Source: Lichenicoccus sp965277665
Lineage (GTDB): Bacteria; Pseudomonadota; Alphaproteobacteria; Acetobacterales; Acetobacteraceae
Direction: 5' to 3'
DNA length: 64,000 bases
Assembly (NCBI RefSeq): GCF_965277665.1
Contig: NZ_OZ255835.1
Location: forward strand, 1,054,001-1,118,000
The position numbers and the translations under genes are program-made. Each line of letters starts with the position of its first letter. Positions within the stretch are counted from its first letter, which is position 1. Positions 13,252 through 23,220 of the stretch are shown piece after piece. The notes under the pieces are model-generated. The model was not told the origin of the DNA and did not search any database. It was given only the letters and a program-made list of their open reading frames with translations.

Positions 13252-13276
13252 CTTGTCCGGTCGCGATCCGGAACAA
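13252..13276. promoter_or_regulatory. Inverted repeat upstream of the nuo operon
   Basis: CTTGTCCGG (13252-13260) and CCGGAACAAG (13267-13276) form a near-perfect inverted repeat with a 6-7 base centre, about 110 bases before nuoA. It could be an operator or a short transcript hairpin. The palindrome is clear, its function is not. Confidence 0.4.
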
Positions 13277-13384
13277 GCTGCTCGGACAGGACGTTCCAGG
13301 GTCCCGCCGGCGCGAGGCCGCCTTCTCTGCGGAGATGGATCTTCCTCGGGATCGGCGTCCTGGAGCCACAAGGAGGTGCGGGTC

Positions 13385-13750
13385 ATGCGTGTCGTGTTGG
13401 CGGACTACTTCCCGGTGCTGGTGTTCGTGGTGATCGCATTCGGGATCGCCGGCGCCATGCTCGGCGGCTCGCTGCTGGCCGGACAGCAGAAGCCCTACGC
13501 CGAGAAGCTGACTGCCTACGAGTGCGGCTTCGACGCCTTCGACGACGCGCGGCGGCGTTTCGATGTCCGGTTCTACCTGGTGTCGATCCTGTTCATCATC
13601 TTCGACCTCGAGGTCGCGTTCCTGTTCCCCTGGGCGGTGAGCCTGGGCCGGATCGGGCTGTTCGGGTTCCTGTCGATGCTCGGCTTTCTCGGCGTCCTGA
13701 CGGTGGGCTTCATCTATGAATGGCGCAAAGGCGCCCTGGACTGGGAATAG
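13385..13750 (+). CDS. nuoA: NADH-quinone oxidoreductase subunit A
   Basis: A 121-residue membrane subunit of complex I with three hydrophobic spans. The conserved loop EKLTAYECGFDAFDDARRRFDVRFYLVS carries the conserved Cys near the quinone tunnel. The ATG at 13385 has an excellent AAGGAGG eight bases upstream. It is the first gene of the nuo operon. Confidence 0.97.
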   Translation: MRVVLADYFPVLVFVVIAFGIAGAMLGGSLLAGQQKPYAEKLTAYECGFDAFDDARRRFDVRFYLVSILFIIFDLEVAFLFPWAVSLGRIGLFGFLSMLGFLGVLTVGFIYEWRKGALDWE

Positions 13751-13774
13751 GTCTCCATTGGGAACGGATCAGGC

Positions 13775-14335
13775 ATGAGTACGGAGCTCTCGACGACGAC
13801 GGCCTGGAATCGCGAGGCCCTGGCGCCTGGTCCGGACCAGGAGGCGGTCATCCGGGGGATTACCGGCGAGATCACCGAAAAGGGCTTCGTGGTCGCCAAC
13901 GTCGACAAGCTGGTGAACTGGGCCCGCACCGGCAGCCTCTGGCCGCTCTCGTTCGGGCTGGCCTGCTGCGCGGTGGAGATGATCCACGCCTTCATGCCGC
14001 GTTACGACCTCGACCGGTTCGGCATCATTCCGCGCGGATCGCCGCGCCAGGCCGACGTGATGATCGTGTCCGGCACGCTGACCAACAAGATGGCGCCGGC
14101 GATGCGTCGCGTGTACGACCAGATGGCCGAGCCGCGCTGGGTGATCTCGATGGGATCATGCGCCAACGGCGGCGGCTACTATCACTACAGCTACTCGGTG
14201 GTGCGCGGCTGCGACCGGATCGTGCCGGTGGATATCTATGTCCCCGGCTGCCCGCCCACCGCGGAGGCGCTGGTTTACGGCATCATCCAGCTCCAGAAGA
14301 AGATCCGCCGCACCGGAACCATCCTGCGTGGCTGA
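13775..14335 (+). CDS. nuoB: NADH-quinone oxidoreductase subunit B
   Basis: A 186-residue peripheral-arm subunit carrying the N2 [4Fe-4S] cluster, the electron donor to quinone. The ligands are visible as the tandem cysteines of GLACCAVEM, the Cys of GSCANGGG, and VPGCPPTAEAL near the C-terminus. It overlaps the GTG start of nuoC by 8 bp, indicating translational coupling. Confidence 0.97.
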   Translation: MSTELSTTTAWNREALAPGPDQEAVIRGITGEITEKGFVVANVDKLVNWARTGSLWPLSFGLACCAVEMIHAFMPRYDLDRFGIIPRGSPRQADVMIVSGTLTNKMAPAMRRVYDQMAEPRWVISMGSCANGGGYYHYSYSVVRGCDRIVPVDIYVPGCPPTAEALVYGIIQLQKKIRRTGTILRG

Positions 14336-15002
14336 GGCCGCGACCGTCGCCAGCGTCCGCTGGAACAGCCAGGCGCGGCTCGGATCGCTGGCTGTCACCC
14401 TTTCGACCTCGATCCCGGGCGTCCGCGGCGCCGGGGTGGAGCAGGGTGAACTGGTGCTGCGTACCGATCGCGGGTCGTTGGTCGCGGTGATGACCCGGCT
14501 CCGCGACGACCCGAGATTCAGCTTCGAGCAGATGATGGATCTGTGCGGAGTGGATTTCCCGGAGCGCGCCGAGCGGTTCGACGTGGTGTACAACCTGCTT
14601 TCCGTGACGCTGAACCAGCGGGTCCGGGTGATCGTCAGCACCGACGAGGTCCAGCCGGTGCCGTCGGTGCATCGGATCTGGCCCTGCGCCACCTGGTGGG
14701 AGCGCGAATGCTATGACCTGTTCGGGGTGCTGTTCTCCGACCAGCCGGACCTGCGGCGCATCCTGACGGATTACGGGTTCGAGGGGCACCCGCTGCGCAA
14801 GGACTTCCCGCTGACCGGCTATGTCGAGGTGCGGTACGACATCGACCGGCGGCAGGTGGTGTACGAGCCGGTGAAGCTGACCCAGGATTTCCGCAACTTC
14901 GATTTCGAGTCGCCTTGGGAGGGCGTGCTGACGCTGCCCGGCGATGAAAAGGCGCACGAGCTGCGGCAGGGTCCGCGGCCGGGCCCGGGGAAACCGCGAT
15001 GA
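14328..15002 (+). CDS. nuoC: NADH-quinone oxidoreductase subunit C
   Basis: A 224-residue (30-kDa) peripheral subunit at the quinone module, contacting NuoD. The family signature is HRIWPCATWWERECYDLFGV, followed by RRILTDYGFEGHPLRKDFPLTGYVEVRYD. The start is taken as GTG at 14328, inside the nuoB stop region, because the open frame upstream lies over nuoB. NuoC and NuoD are separate here, unlike the fused enterobacterial NuoCD. The stop overlaps the nuoD start (ATGA). Confidence 0.95.
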   Translation: MAEAATVASVRWNSQARLGSLAVTLSTSIPGVRGAGVEQGELVLRTDRGSLVAVMTRLRDDPRFSFEQMMDLCGVDFPERAERFDVVYNLLSVTLNQRVRVIVSTDEVQPVPSVHRIWPCATWWERECYDLFGVLFSDQPDLRRILTDYGFEGHPLRKDFPLTGYVEVRYDIDRRQVVYEPVKLTQDFRNFDFESPWEGVLTLPGDEKAHELRQGPRPGPGKPR

Positions 15003-16291
15003 GCGATATCGTGCTCCGGGAGGATATTCCGGACAGCCTGCAGCCGCCAGCCAGCGCAGCGAGCCCGGGCGAGCCGGGCGCACACGAACAGGCCGGGCCG
15101 CAGGACCAGCGCGTCAAGACGGTCGAGATCGACAGCCACTCGCTGAATTTCGGTCCGCAGCATCCCTCCGCGCACGGCGTGCTGCGGCTGGTGATGGAGA
15201 TGGACGGCGAGGTGGTGACCCGGGCGGTGCCGCATATCGGGCTGCTGCATCGAGGCACCGAGAAGCTGATCGAATACAAGACCTACATGAAGGCGCTGCC
15301 GTATTTCGACCGGCTCGATTACGTCTCGCCGATGTGCGAGGAGCAGGCCTTCGCGCTCGCGACCGAGAAGCTGCTCGGCATCACCATCCCGGACCGCGCC
15401 AAGTGGATCCGCACGATGTTCGCCGAGATCACCCGGGTGCTGAACCACCTGCTCAACGTGACCTCGTTCGGCCTCGATGTCGGGGCGCTGACGCCGGCGC
15501 TGTGGGGCTACGAGGAGCGCGAGAAGCTGCTCGAATTCTACGAGGCCGCGTCCGGCGCGCGCTACCATGCGAACTACTTTCGGCCTGGCGGCGTCGCGCG
15601 TGACCTTCCGGCGGGCCTCGCCGAGCGGATTGCCGCCTGGGCCGAGGAATTCCCGAACTTCGTCGACGATCTCGAGGCGCTGCTCACCGGCAATCGGATC
15701 TGGAAGCAGCGCACCGTCGGCATCGGCGTGTTCACCGCCGAGCAGGCGCTGGCCTGGGGCTTCTCGGGGCCAAACCTGCGCGCCTCGGGGGTGCCGTGGG
15801 ACCTGCGCCGGTCGCAGCCATACGATGCGTATGACCAGGTCGAGTTCGGTATTCCGGTGACCCGAAACGGCGACTGCTTTGACCGCTACCTGGTGCGTGT
15901 CGCGGAGATGCGCGAGAGCGTCAAGATCGTGCAGCAGTGCCTGGCGAAGATGCCGCCGGGGCCGATCAAGGTGCAGGACACCAAGATCTCGCCGCCGACC
16001 CGGCGCGAGATGAAACGCTCGATGGAAGCGCTGATCCATCACTTCAAGCTGTTCACCGAGGGCTATCACGTGCCGCCGGGGGCCACCTACACGGCGACGG
16101 AAAGCCCGAAGGGCGAGTTTGCGGTGTATCTGGTGGCCGATGGCAGCAACCGGCCGTATCGCTGCAAGATCCGGCCGACCGGCTTTGCGCATCTGCAGGC
16201 GATGGACGAGATGGCGCGGCGGCACATGCTGGCCGACGCGGTGGCGATCATCGGGTCGATCGACCTGGTGTTTGGCGAGATCGACAGGTAG
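14999..16291 (+). CDS. nuoD: NADH-quinone oxidoreductase subunit D
   Basis: A 430-residue (49-kDa) subunit that forms the quinone site together with NuoB. It has the conserved NFGPQHPSAHGVLR near residue 51, HIGLLHRGTEKLIE, and the C-terminal GSIDLVFGEIDR. About 40 Pro/Ala/Glu-rich residues precede the conserved core. The ATGA overlap with nuoC gives the start. nuoE follows 8 bp downstream. Confidence 0.97.
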   Translation: MSDIVLREDIPDSLQPPASAASPGEPGAHEQAGPQDQRVKTVEIDSHSLNFGPQHPSAHGVLRLVMEMDGEVVTRAVPHIGLLHRGTEKLIEYKTYMKALPYFDRLDYVSPMCEEQAFALATEKLLGITIPDRAKWIRTMFAEITRVLNHLLNVTSFGLDVGALTPALWGYEEREKLLEFYEAASGARYHANYFRPGGVARDLPAGLAERIAAWAEEFPNFVDDLEALLTGNRIWKQRTVGIGVFTAEQALAWGFSGPNLRASGVPWDLRRSQPYDAYDQVEFGIPVTRNGDCFDRYLVRVAEMRESVKIVQQCLAKMPPGPIKVQDTKISPPTRREMKRSMEALIHHFKLFTEGYHVPPGATYTATESPKGEFAVYLVADGSNRPYRCKIRPTGFAHLQAMDEMARRHMLADAVAIIGSIDLVFGEIDR

Positions 16292-16299
16292 GGCGGCGG

Positions 16300-17031
16300 A
16301 TGTCCGGACATTTCTCCGCGGAGAATATCGGCCACGGCACGCCGGGGCATGTGCCGCGCGACGCGGCATCGCAGCAGCCGGCGCAGTTCGCCTTCGACGC
16401 CAACAGCGAGGCGCAGATCGCGGCCACCGTGGTCAAGTATCCCGAGGGCAAGCAGGCCAGCGCGGTGATCCCGCTGCTGTACATCGCCCAGCAGCAGATG
16501 GCGCGGCATACCGGCAGCGCCTGGTTGCCGCGGGTGGCGATGGATGTGGTCGCGGCCAGGCTCGGCATGGCGCCGATCCGGGTGTACGAGGTCGCGACCT
16601 TCTACCTGATGTTCAACACCAGGCCGGTCGGGCGCTACCATCTGCAGGTCTGCACCACGACGCCGTGCTGGCTGCGTGGGTCCGCCGATGTGGTGGCGGC
16701 GGTGAAGTCGGCGGCCGGGATCCGCCACTGGGAGGAGACCTCGGCGGACGGGCTGTTCACCATGACCGAGGTCGAATGTCTCGGCGCCTGCGTGAACGCG
16801 CCGGTGCTGCAGGTCAATGACGACTACTACGAGGATCTCGACGGGCCGCGTACGGCGGGGTTGATCGAGGCGCTCAAGCGCGGCGAGGTGCCGCCGCCGG
16901 GCACCACCATCGACCGCTTCGGCTCCGAGCCGATCGGCGGCCGGACGACATTGCTGGAAGTGCCGAACCGCGAGCCTGCCGCGGCAGGACATGATGAAGG
17001 TACTCCCGACCCGCACGGTCCGGAGGCCTGA
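16300..17031 (+). CDS. nuoE: NADH-quinone oxidoreductase subunit E
   Basis: A 243-residue (24-kDa) thioredoxin-like subunit holding the N1a [2Fe-2S] cluster. Ligand regions are VCTTTPCWLRG and VECLGACVNAP. The core is preceded by about 30 residues and followed by a roughly 60-residue Pro/Gly-rich tail after LIEALKRGEVPPPG, longer than in E. coli but common in alphaproteobacteria. The ATG at 16300 is chosen as the first start after the nuoD stop; the frame runs open further upstream within nuoD. Confidence 0.95.
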   Translation: MSGHFSAENIGHGTPGHVPRDAASQQPAQFAFDANSEAQIAATVVKYPEGKQASAVIPLLYIAQQQMARHTGSAWLPRVAMDVVAARLGMAPIRVYEVATFYLMFNTRPVGRYHLQVCTTTPCWLRGSADVVAAVKSAAGIRHWEETSADGLFTMTEVECLGACVNAPVLQVNDDYYEDLDGPRTAGLIEALKRGEVPPPGTTIDRFGSEPIGGRTTLLEVPNREPAAAGHDEGTPDPHGPEA

Positions 17032-17058
17032 GGAACACCCCGATGCTCAGCGACCCAA

Positions 17059-18411
<1,353 letters not shown>

Positions 18412-18417
18412 CGGCCG

Positions 18418-20475
18418 ATGGCACGGGTCACTGTCGACGGCATCCAGGTCGAGGTCGCGAACGGCTCCTCGGTGCTGCAGGCCTGCGAAGCCGCGGGCAA
18501 GGAGATCCCGCGCTTTTGCTACCATGAGCGGCTGTCGATTGCCGGCAACTGCCGCATGTGCCTGGTCGAGGTGGAAAAGGCGCCGAAGCCGGTGGCCTCC
18601 TGCGGCTATCCGGTGATGGACGGCATGGTGGTGAAGACCGACACCGCGGTGGTGCGCCGAGCGCGCCGGGCGGTGATGGAATTCCTGCTGATCAACCATC
18701 CGCTGGACTGCCCGATCTGCGACCAGGGCGGCGAGTGCGACCTGCAGGACCAGGCGTATTCCTACGGCGCCGACCATTCCCGCTATGCCGAGAACAAGCG
18801 CGCGGTGAAGGACAAGTATCTCGGCCCGCTGGTGAAAACGGTGATGACCCGCTGCATCCAGTGTACCCGCTGCGTGCGCTTCGCCACCGAAGTGGCCGGC
18901 GTCCCGGAGCTGGGGGCGACGTCTAGAGGCGAGAACATGGAGATCACCACCTATGTCGAGAAGGCGCTGACCTCGGAGCTGTCCGGCAACCTGATCGATA
19001 TCTGCCCGGTGGGCGCGCTGACCTCCAAGCCGTATGCGTTCGTGGCGCGTCCGTGGGAGCTCAAGCGCAGTGACAGCATCGACGTGATGGACGGCGTTGG
19101 CACCAACATCAGCATCCATGCCCGCGGCGCCGAGGTGCTGCGCATCCTGCCGCGCACCAACGACGCGGTGAACGAGGAGTGGATGGCCGACAAGGGCCGC
19201 TTCTCGTTCGATGGTTTCAGGAGAAGGCGGCTGGATCATCCCTGGGTGCGTGCGCACGGCAAGCTGCACCGGGCGAGTTGGCAGGACGCGTTCGTGGCGA
19301 TTGCCCGCGCGATGCAAGGCATGCATGGCGACCGCATGGGTGCGATTGCCGGCGACCTCTGCGACGCGGAGAGCCTGGTGGCGCTGCGCGACCTGATGGT
19401 CTCGCTGGGTTCGCCCAACCTCGATTGCCGGCAGGACGGGGCGCGCTACGACACCTCGCGGCGCGAGTTCTATATGTTCAACACCACGATCGCCGGCATC
19501 GAGGACAGCGATGCGCTGCTGCTGGTCGGTTGCGATCCACGGCACGAGGCGCCGGTGCTCAATGCCCGCATACGCAAGCGCTACCTGGCCGGGCGCTACC
19601 CGGTCGGGGTGATCGCGCATCGGGCGGCCGACCTGACCTACGCGGCAGAAAGCCTGGGTGACCGTCCGGGGGCGCTGACCGGGCTGCTCGAAGGTGGTCA
19701 CCCCTTCGCCGAGATCCTGAAGTCGGCGAAGCGGCCGATGATCGTGCTCGGCCAGGCGGCGCTGGCGCGCGAGGACGGCGCCGCGATCCTGGCGGCGTGC
19801 TGGAAGCTCGCCGCCGATGTCGGCGCGCTGGCGCCGGACTGGCATGGCTTCAATGTCCTGCATCATGCGGCGTCGCGCGTCGGCGCGCTGGATCTGGGCT
19901 TCGTGCCGGGCCAGGGCGGCCGCTCGGTCGCCGGCATGATGAGCGGCGGCGTCGATCTGCTCTGGCTGCTGGGGGCGGACGAGTTCCATCCGGCGCGGAT
20001 CGGCCCGGACACCTTCGTGATCTACCAGGGCCATCACGGCGATGCGGGGGCGGCGCGCGCCGACGTGATCCTGCCCGGCGCCACCTACGCCGAGAAGCCG
20101 GGCACGTATGTGAACACCGAGGGCCGGGTGCAGAGGGCGTTCCAGGCGATCATGCCGCCCGGCGAGGCCAAGGAGGACTGGCGCATCATCCGCGCGTTTT
20201 CCGAGGTGATCGGCCACACCCTGCCGTACGACAACCTGGATGCGATCCGGGCGCGTCTGGTCGAAGCGTACCCGGTCTTTGCGGTGCAGGGTCTGCCGCG
20301 CTTCGGCGCCGGCAACCTGGACGGTCCCGCAGGTGAAATTGGTAGCCTGGGCAATGCGGCGTTCGCGCATGGCATCGGCGACTACTACCTGACGAACGCG
20401 ATCAGCCGGGCCAGCCCGACCATGCAGGAATGCTCGCGCGTGTACAACGCCCCCCTCGTGCAGGCGGCGGAGTAG
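18418..20475 (+). CDS. nuoG: NADH-quinone oxidoreductase subunit G
   Basis: A 685-residue (75-kDa) iron-sulfur subunit. The N-terminal ferredoxin domain has FCYHERLSIAGNCRMCLVEV for N1b, then DCPICDQGGECDLQD and RCIQCTRCVRFATEV for N5/N4, and CPVGALTSKPYAF. A molybdopterin-oxidoreductase-like fold without molybdenum function follows. The length fits the alphaproteobacterial/mitochondrial type rather than the longer E. coli type. Confidence 0.97.
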   Translation: MARVTVDGIQVEVANGSSVLQACEAAGKEIPRFCYHERLSIAGNCRMCLVEVEKAPKPVASCGYPVMDGMVVKTDTAVVRRARRAVMEFLLINHPLDCPICDQGGECDLQDQAYSYGADHSRYAENKRAVKDKYLGPLVKTVMTRCIQCTRCVRFATEVAGVPELGATSRGENMEITTYVEKALTSELSGNLIDICPVGALTSKPYAFVARPWELKRSDSIDVMDGVGTNISIHARGAEVLRILPRTNDAVNEEWMADKGRFSFDGFRRRRLDHPWVRAHGKLHRASWQDAFVAIARAMQGMHGDRMGAIAGDLCDAESLVALRDLMVSLGSPNLDCRQDGARYDTSRREFYMFNTTIAGIEDSDALLLVGCDPRHEAPVLNARIRKRYLAGRYPVGVIAHRAADLTYAAESLGDRPGALTGLLEGGHPFAEILKSAKRPMIVLGQAALAREDGAAILAACWKLAADVGALAPDWHGFNVLHHAASRVGALDLGFVPGQGGRSVAGMMSGGVDLLWLLGADEFHPARIGPDTFVIYQGHHGDAGAARADVILPGATYAEKPGTYVNTEGRVQRAFQAIMPPGEAKEDWRIIRAFSEVIGHTLPYDNLDAIRARLVEAYPVFAVQGLPRFGAGNLDGPAGEIGSLGNAAFAHGIGDYYLTNAISRASPTMQECSRVYNAPLVQAAE

Positions 20476-20479
20476 GGCT

Positions 20480-21502
20480 GTGCAGCACTTCTTTCTCGAC
20501 ACCACGCTCGGGCTGGTCATCCTGACCGCGCTCGAGGCGCTGGCGATGCTGGTGCCGCTGCTGATCGGCGTCGCCTACCTGACCTATGCCGAGCGCAAGG
20601 TGCTGGCCGCGATCCAGCTGCGCCGCGGCCCGAACACGGTGGGGCCGTTCGGGCTGCTGCAGGCGTTTGCCGACGCCATCAAGATGATCACCAAGGAGAC
20701 GATCATCCCGTCCGGCGCCAACCGGGCGCTGTTCCTGCTGGCGCCGGTGCTCAGCTTCGGCCTCGCGATGACGGCCTGGGCGGTGATCCCGACCAACAAC
20801 CACTGGGCGGTCGCCGACATCAATGTCGGCATCCTGTATCTGTTCGCGATCTCCTCGCTCGGGGTGTACGGCATCCTGATCGCCGGCTGGGCCAGCAATT
20901 CGAAATACGCCTTCATGGGCGGCCTGCGCTCGGCGGCGCAGATGGTCAGCTATGAGGTCTCGATCGGGCTGGTGATGGTGTCGGTACTGCTCGCGGTCGG
21001 CAGCCTCAACCTGAACGACATCGTGCTGGCGCAGCGGCATGTCTGGTTCGCGCTGCCGATGTTCCCGATGTTCGTGGTGTTCTTCATCTCCGCGCTCGCC
21101 GAGACCAACCGGGCGCCGTTCGACCTGCCGGAAGGTGAGAGCGAACTGGTGGCCGGCTTCTTCGTCGAATACAGCTCGCTGTCGTTCGGGCTGTTCTTCC
21201 TCGGCGAATACGCCAACATGTTCCTGATGAGCGGGATGACCACCATCCTGTTCCTCGGCGGCTGGCTGCCGCCGGTCGGCATCGCGCCATTCACCTGGAT
21301 CCCCGGGCCGCTCTGGTTCATCGCCAAGATCTTGTTCGTGCTGTTCGTGTTCATCTGGGTGCGCGGCACCTTCCCGCGCTACCGCTACGACCAGCTCATG
21401 CGGCTCGGCTGGAAGGTGTTCCTGCCGTTCTCGCTGGCCTGGATGGTGCTCACCGCAGGATTCCTGATGGCGACCGGCCTACTGCCCGGGACCGTTCGAT
21501 AA
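20480..21502 (+). CDS. nuoH: NADH-quinone oxidoreductase subunit H
   Basis: A 340-residue membrane subunit (ND1 homologue) forming the quinone access chamber and the first proton-path element. Conserved loops include YAERKVLAAIQLRRGPNTVGPFGLLQAFADAIK, AQMVSYEVSIG, ETNRAPFDLPEGESELVAGF and RGTFPRYRYDQLM. It starts with GTG at 20480, four bases after the nuoG stop. A 169-bp gap without a gene separates it from nuoI; I see no promoter or structure I would defend there. Confidence 0.97.
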   Translation: MQHFFLDTTLGLVILTALEALAMLVPLLIGVAYLTYAERKVLAAIQLRRGPNTVGPFGLLQAFADAIKMITKETIIPSGANRALFLLAPVLSFGLAMTAWAVIPTNNHWAVADINVGILYLFAISSLGVYGILIAGWASNSKYAFMGGLRSAAQMVSYEVSIGLVMVSVLLAVGSLNLNDIVLAQRHVWFALPMFPMFVVFFISALAETNRAPFDLPEGESELVAGFFVEYSSLSFGLFFLGEYANMFLMSGMTTILFLGGWLPPVGIAPFTWIPGPLWFIAKILFVLFVFIWVRGTFPRYRYDQLMRLGWKVFLPFSLAWMVLTAGFLMATGLLPGTVR

Positions 21503-21671
21503 TGCTACTACAGCGGTCATCCGACGCGGCTGTCTGCGCTTCCGGTGCTCACGGCCAGGCGGCCGCTCCGCTCCGGTTCTCGACACCCACGCCGGCCGGC
21601 GCCGAGATGGCGCCTCTGACTCGCCGTAGCGCATTCTCGAACGGTCCCTTTCATTCCCGGAGAGATTGAGC

Positions 21672-22160
21672 ATGGCGATTCTGGATCGCACCGCGCGCAC
21701 CTTCCTGCTGGCCGAGCTGGTGGCAGGCATGGGGGTGACGCTGCGCTACATGTTCAAGCCGAAGGCGACGTTGAACTATCCCAACGAGAAGGGCTCGCTG
21801 TCGCCGCGCTTCAGGGGCGAGCACGCGCTGCGCCGCTATCCGAACGGCGAGGAACGCTGCATCGCCTGCAAGCTGTGCGAGGCGGTGTGCCCGGCGGAGG
21901 CGATCACCATCGAGGCGGAGCCGCGCGAGGATGGCAGCCGGCGCACCACGCGCTACGACATCGACATGACCAAGTGCATCTATTGCGGCCTGTGCGAGGA
22001 AGCCTGCCCGGTGGATGCCATCGTCGAGGGGCCGAACTACGAGTTCGCCACCGAGACGCGCGAGGAGCTGATGTACAACAAGGATAAGCTGCTCGCGAAC
22101 GGCGACCGCTGGGAAAGCGTGCTGGCCCGGCGCCTGGAGCAGGATGCTCCCTACCGATGA
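21672..22160 (+). CDS. nuoI: NADH-quinone oxidoreductase subunit I
   Basis: A 162-residue (23-kDa) subunit with two [4Fe-4S] clusters, N6a and N6b. The ferredoxin motifs are CIACKLCEAVCPAEAI and CIYCGLCEEACPVDAI. The ATG at 21672 is preceded by CCCGGAGAG. The last codons (QDAPYR plus stop) are part of a short tandem duplication that reappears 29 bases later, immediately before nuoJ. Confidence 0.97.
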   Translation: MAILDRTARTFLLAELVAGMGVTLRYMFKPKATLNYPNEKGSLSPRFRGEHALRRYPNGEERCIACKLCEAVCPAEAITIEAEPREDGSRRTTRYDIDMTKCIYCGLCEEACPVDAIVEGPNYEFATETREELMYNKDKLLANGDRWESVLARRLEQDAPYR

Positions 22161-22190
22161 TGACAAAGCAGGACGCCCCCTACCGATGAT
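22139..22190 (+). repeat. Tandem duplication of the nuoI 3' end at the nuoI/nuoJ junction
   Basis: Two 23-bp copies (22139-22161 and 22168-22190) differ at two positions and are 29 bp apart. Each contains the codons for QDAPYR, the TGA and a following ATGAT. The second copy supplies the nuoJ start codon at 22186. Confidence 0.85.
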
Positions 22191-22890
22191 CACGCAGATC
22201 GCCTTTTATTTCTTCGCGGCGGTGCTGATCGCCTCGGCGGTCATGGTGGTCAGCGCACGCAATCCGGTGCATTCGGTGCTGTTCCTGATCGCGGCATTCT
22301 TCAACGCGGCCGGGCTGTTCCTGATCGCCGGCGCCGAGTTCCTGGCGATGATCCTGGTGATCGCCTATGTCGGCGCGGTCGCGGTGCTGTTCCTGTTCGT
22401 CGTCATGATGCTCGACGTGAACTTCTCGCAGGTGCGGGAAGGCCTGCAGCGCTACGCACCGGTCGGCGCCGCGGTCGGGCTGGTGCTGCTGGTCGAGCTG
22501 GTGCTCAGCGCCACCGCCTGGCGGATCGCACCGAACGTGCGCGACATTCCGCATGCGCGGGTGCCGGATGCGGCCAGCAACACCGAGGCGCTGGGGCGGC
22601 TGATCTATACCGACTACGTGTTCCTGTTCCAGGCGTGCGGGCTGGTGCTGCTGGTGGCGATGATCGGCGCGATCGTGTTGACGCTCCGCGACCGGCCGAG
22701 TGCGAAGCGCCAGGATGTCGCGGTCCAGCACGCGCGGGTTCCGGCCGATACCCTGCAGATGATGACGCTGGCCTTAGGCGAAAGCACCACCGGCAATGGC
22801 GGCTTCCGCCGGCCGGTCGGGCGCTCCGCCGAGAAGCGGCACGGCCCCCCCGCCATGGTCGTCGAGACCAGTCCGGACCGGGAGGGCTGA
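22186..22890 (+). CDS. nuoJ: NADH-quinone oxidoreductase subunit J
   Basis: A 234-residue membrane subunit (ND6 homologue) with five hydrophobic spans, including the conserved EFLAMILVIAYVGAVAVLFLFVVMML. The hydrophilic C-terminal tail of about 60 residues is longer than usual. The start at 22186 (MITQIAFYFFA) fits the family; an in-frame ATG at 22144 would add a hydrophilic leader encoded by the duplicated junction. Confidence 0.95.
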   Translation: MITQIAFYFFAAVLIASAVMVVSARNPVHSVLFLIAAFFNAAGLFLIAGAEFLAMILVIAYVGAVAVLFLFVVMMLDVNFSQVREGLQRYAPVGAAVGLVLLVELVLSATAWRIAPNVRDIPHARVPDAASNTEALGRLIYTDYVFLFQACGLVLLVAMIGAIVLTLRDRPSAKRQDVAVQHARVPADTLQMMTLALGESTTGNGGFRRPVGRSAEKRHGPPAMVVETSPDREG

Positions 22891-22895
22891 CACGC

Positions 22896-23219
22896 ATGCT
22901 GCCTGGCATCGCCAATGTGGGCCTCGGCCCGTACTTGACCGTGAGCGCCGGACTGCTGGTGCTTGGCGTGTTCGGTATCTTCCTGAACCGCAAGAACGTC
23001 ATCACCATCATGATGTCGATCGAGCTGATCCTGCTCGCCGGCGAGATCAACCTCGTCGCGTTCTCCGCCGCACTCGGCGACCTGTCCGGGCAGGTGTTCA
23101 CCCTGTTCGTGCTGACCGTCGCCGCCGCCGAGGCCGCGATCGGGCTTGCCATCGTCACCGTCTATTTCCGCAACCGCGGCTCGATCGAGGTCGAGGACGT
23201 GACCCTGATGAAGGGCTGA
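22896..23219 (+). CDS. nuoK: NADH-quinone oxidoreductase subunit K
   Basis: A 107-residue membrane subunit (ND4L homologue, Mrp antiporter-related) with three spans. It carries the conserved acidic residue in MSIELILLAGEINLVAFS and the second in VAAAEAAIGLAIV. The ATG at 22896 has GGGAGGG about nine bases upstream. It ends one base before nuoL. Confidence 0.97.
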   Translation: MLPGIANVGLGPYLTVSAGLLVLGVFGIFLNRKNVITIMMSIELILLAGEINLVAFSAALGDLSGQVFTLFVLTVAAAEAAIGLAIVTVYFRNRGSIEVEDVTLMKG

Positions 23220-23220
23220 G

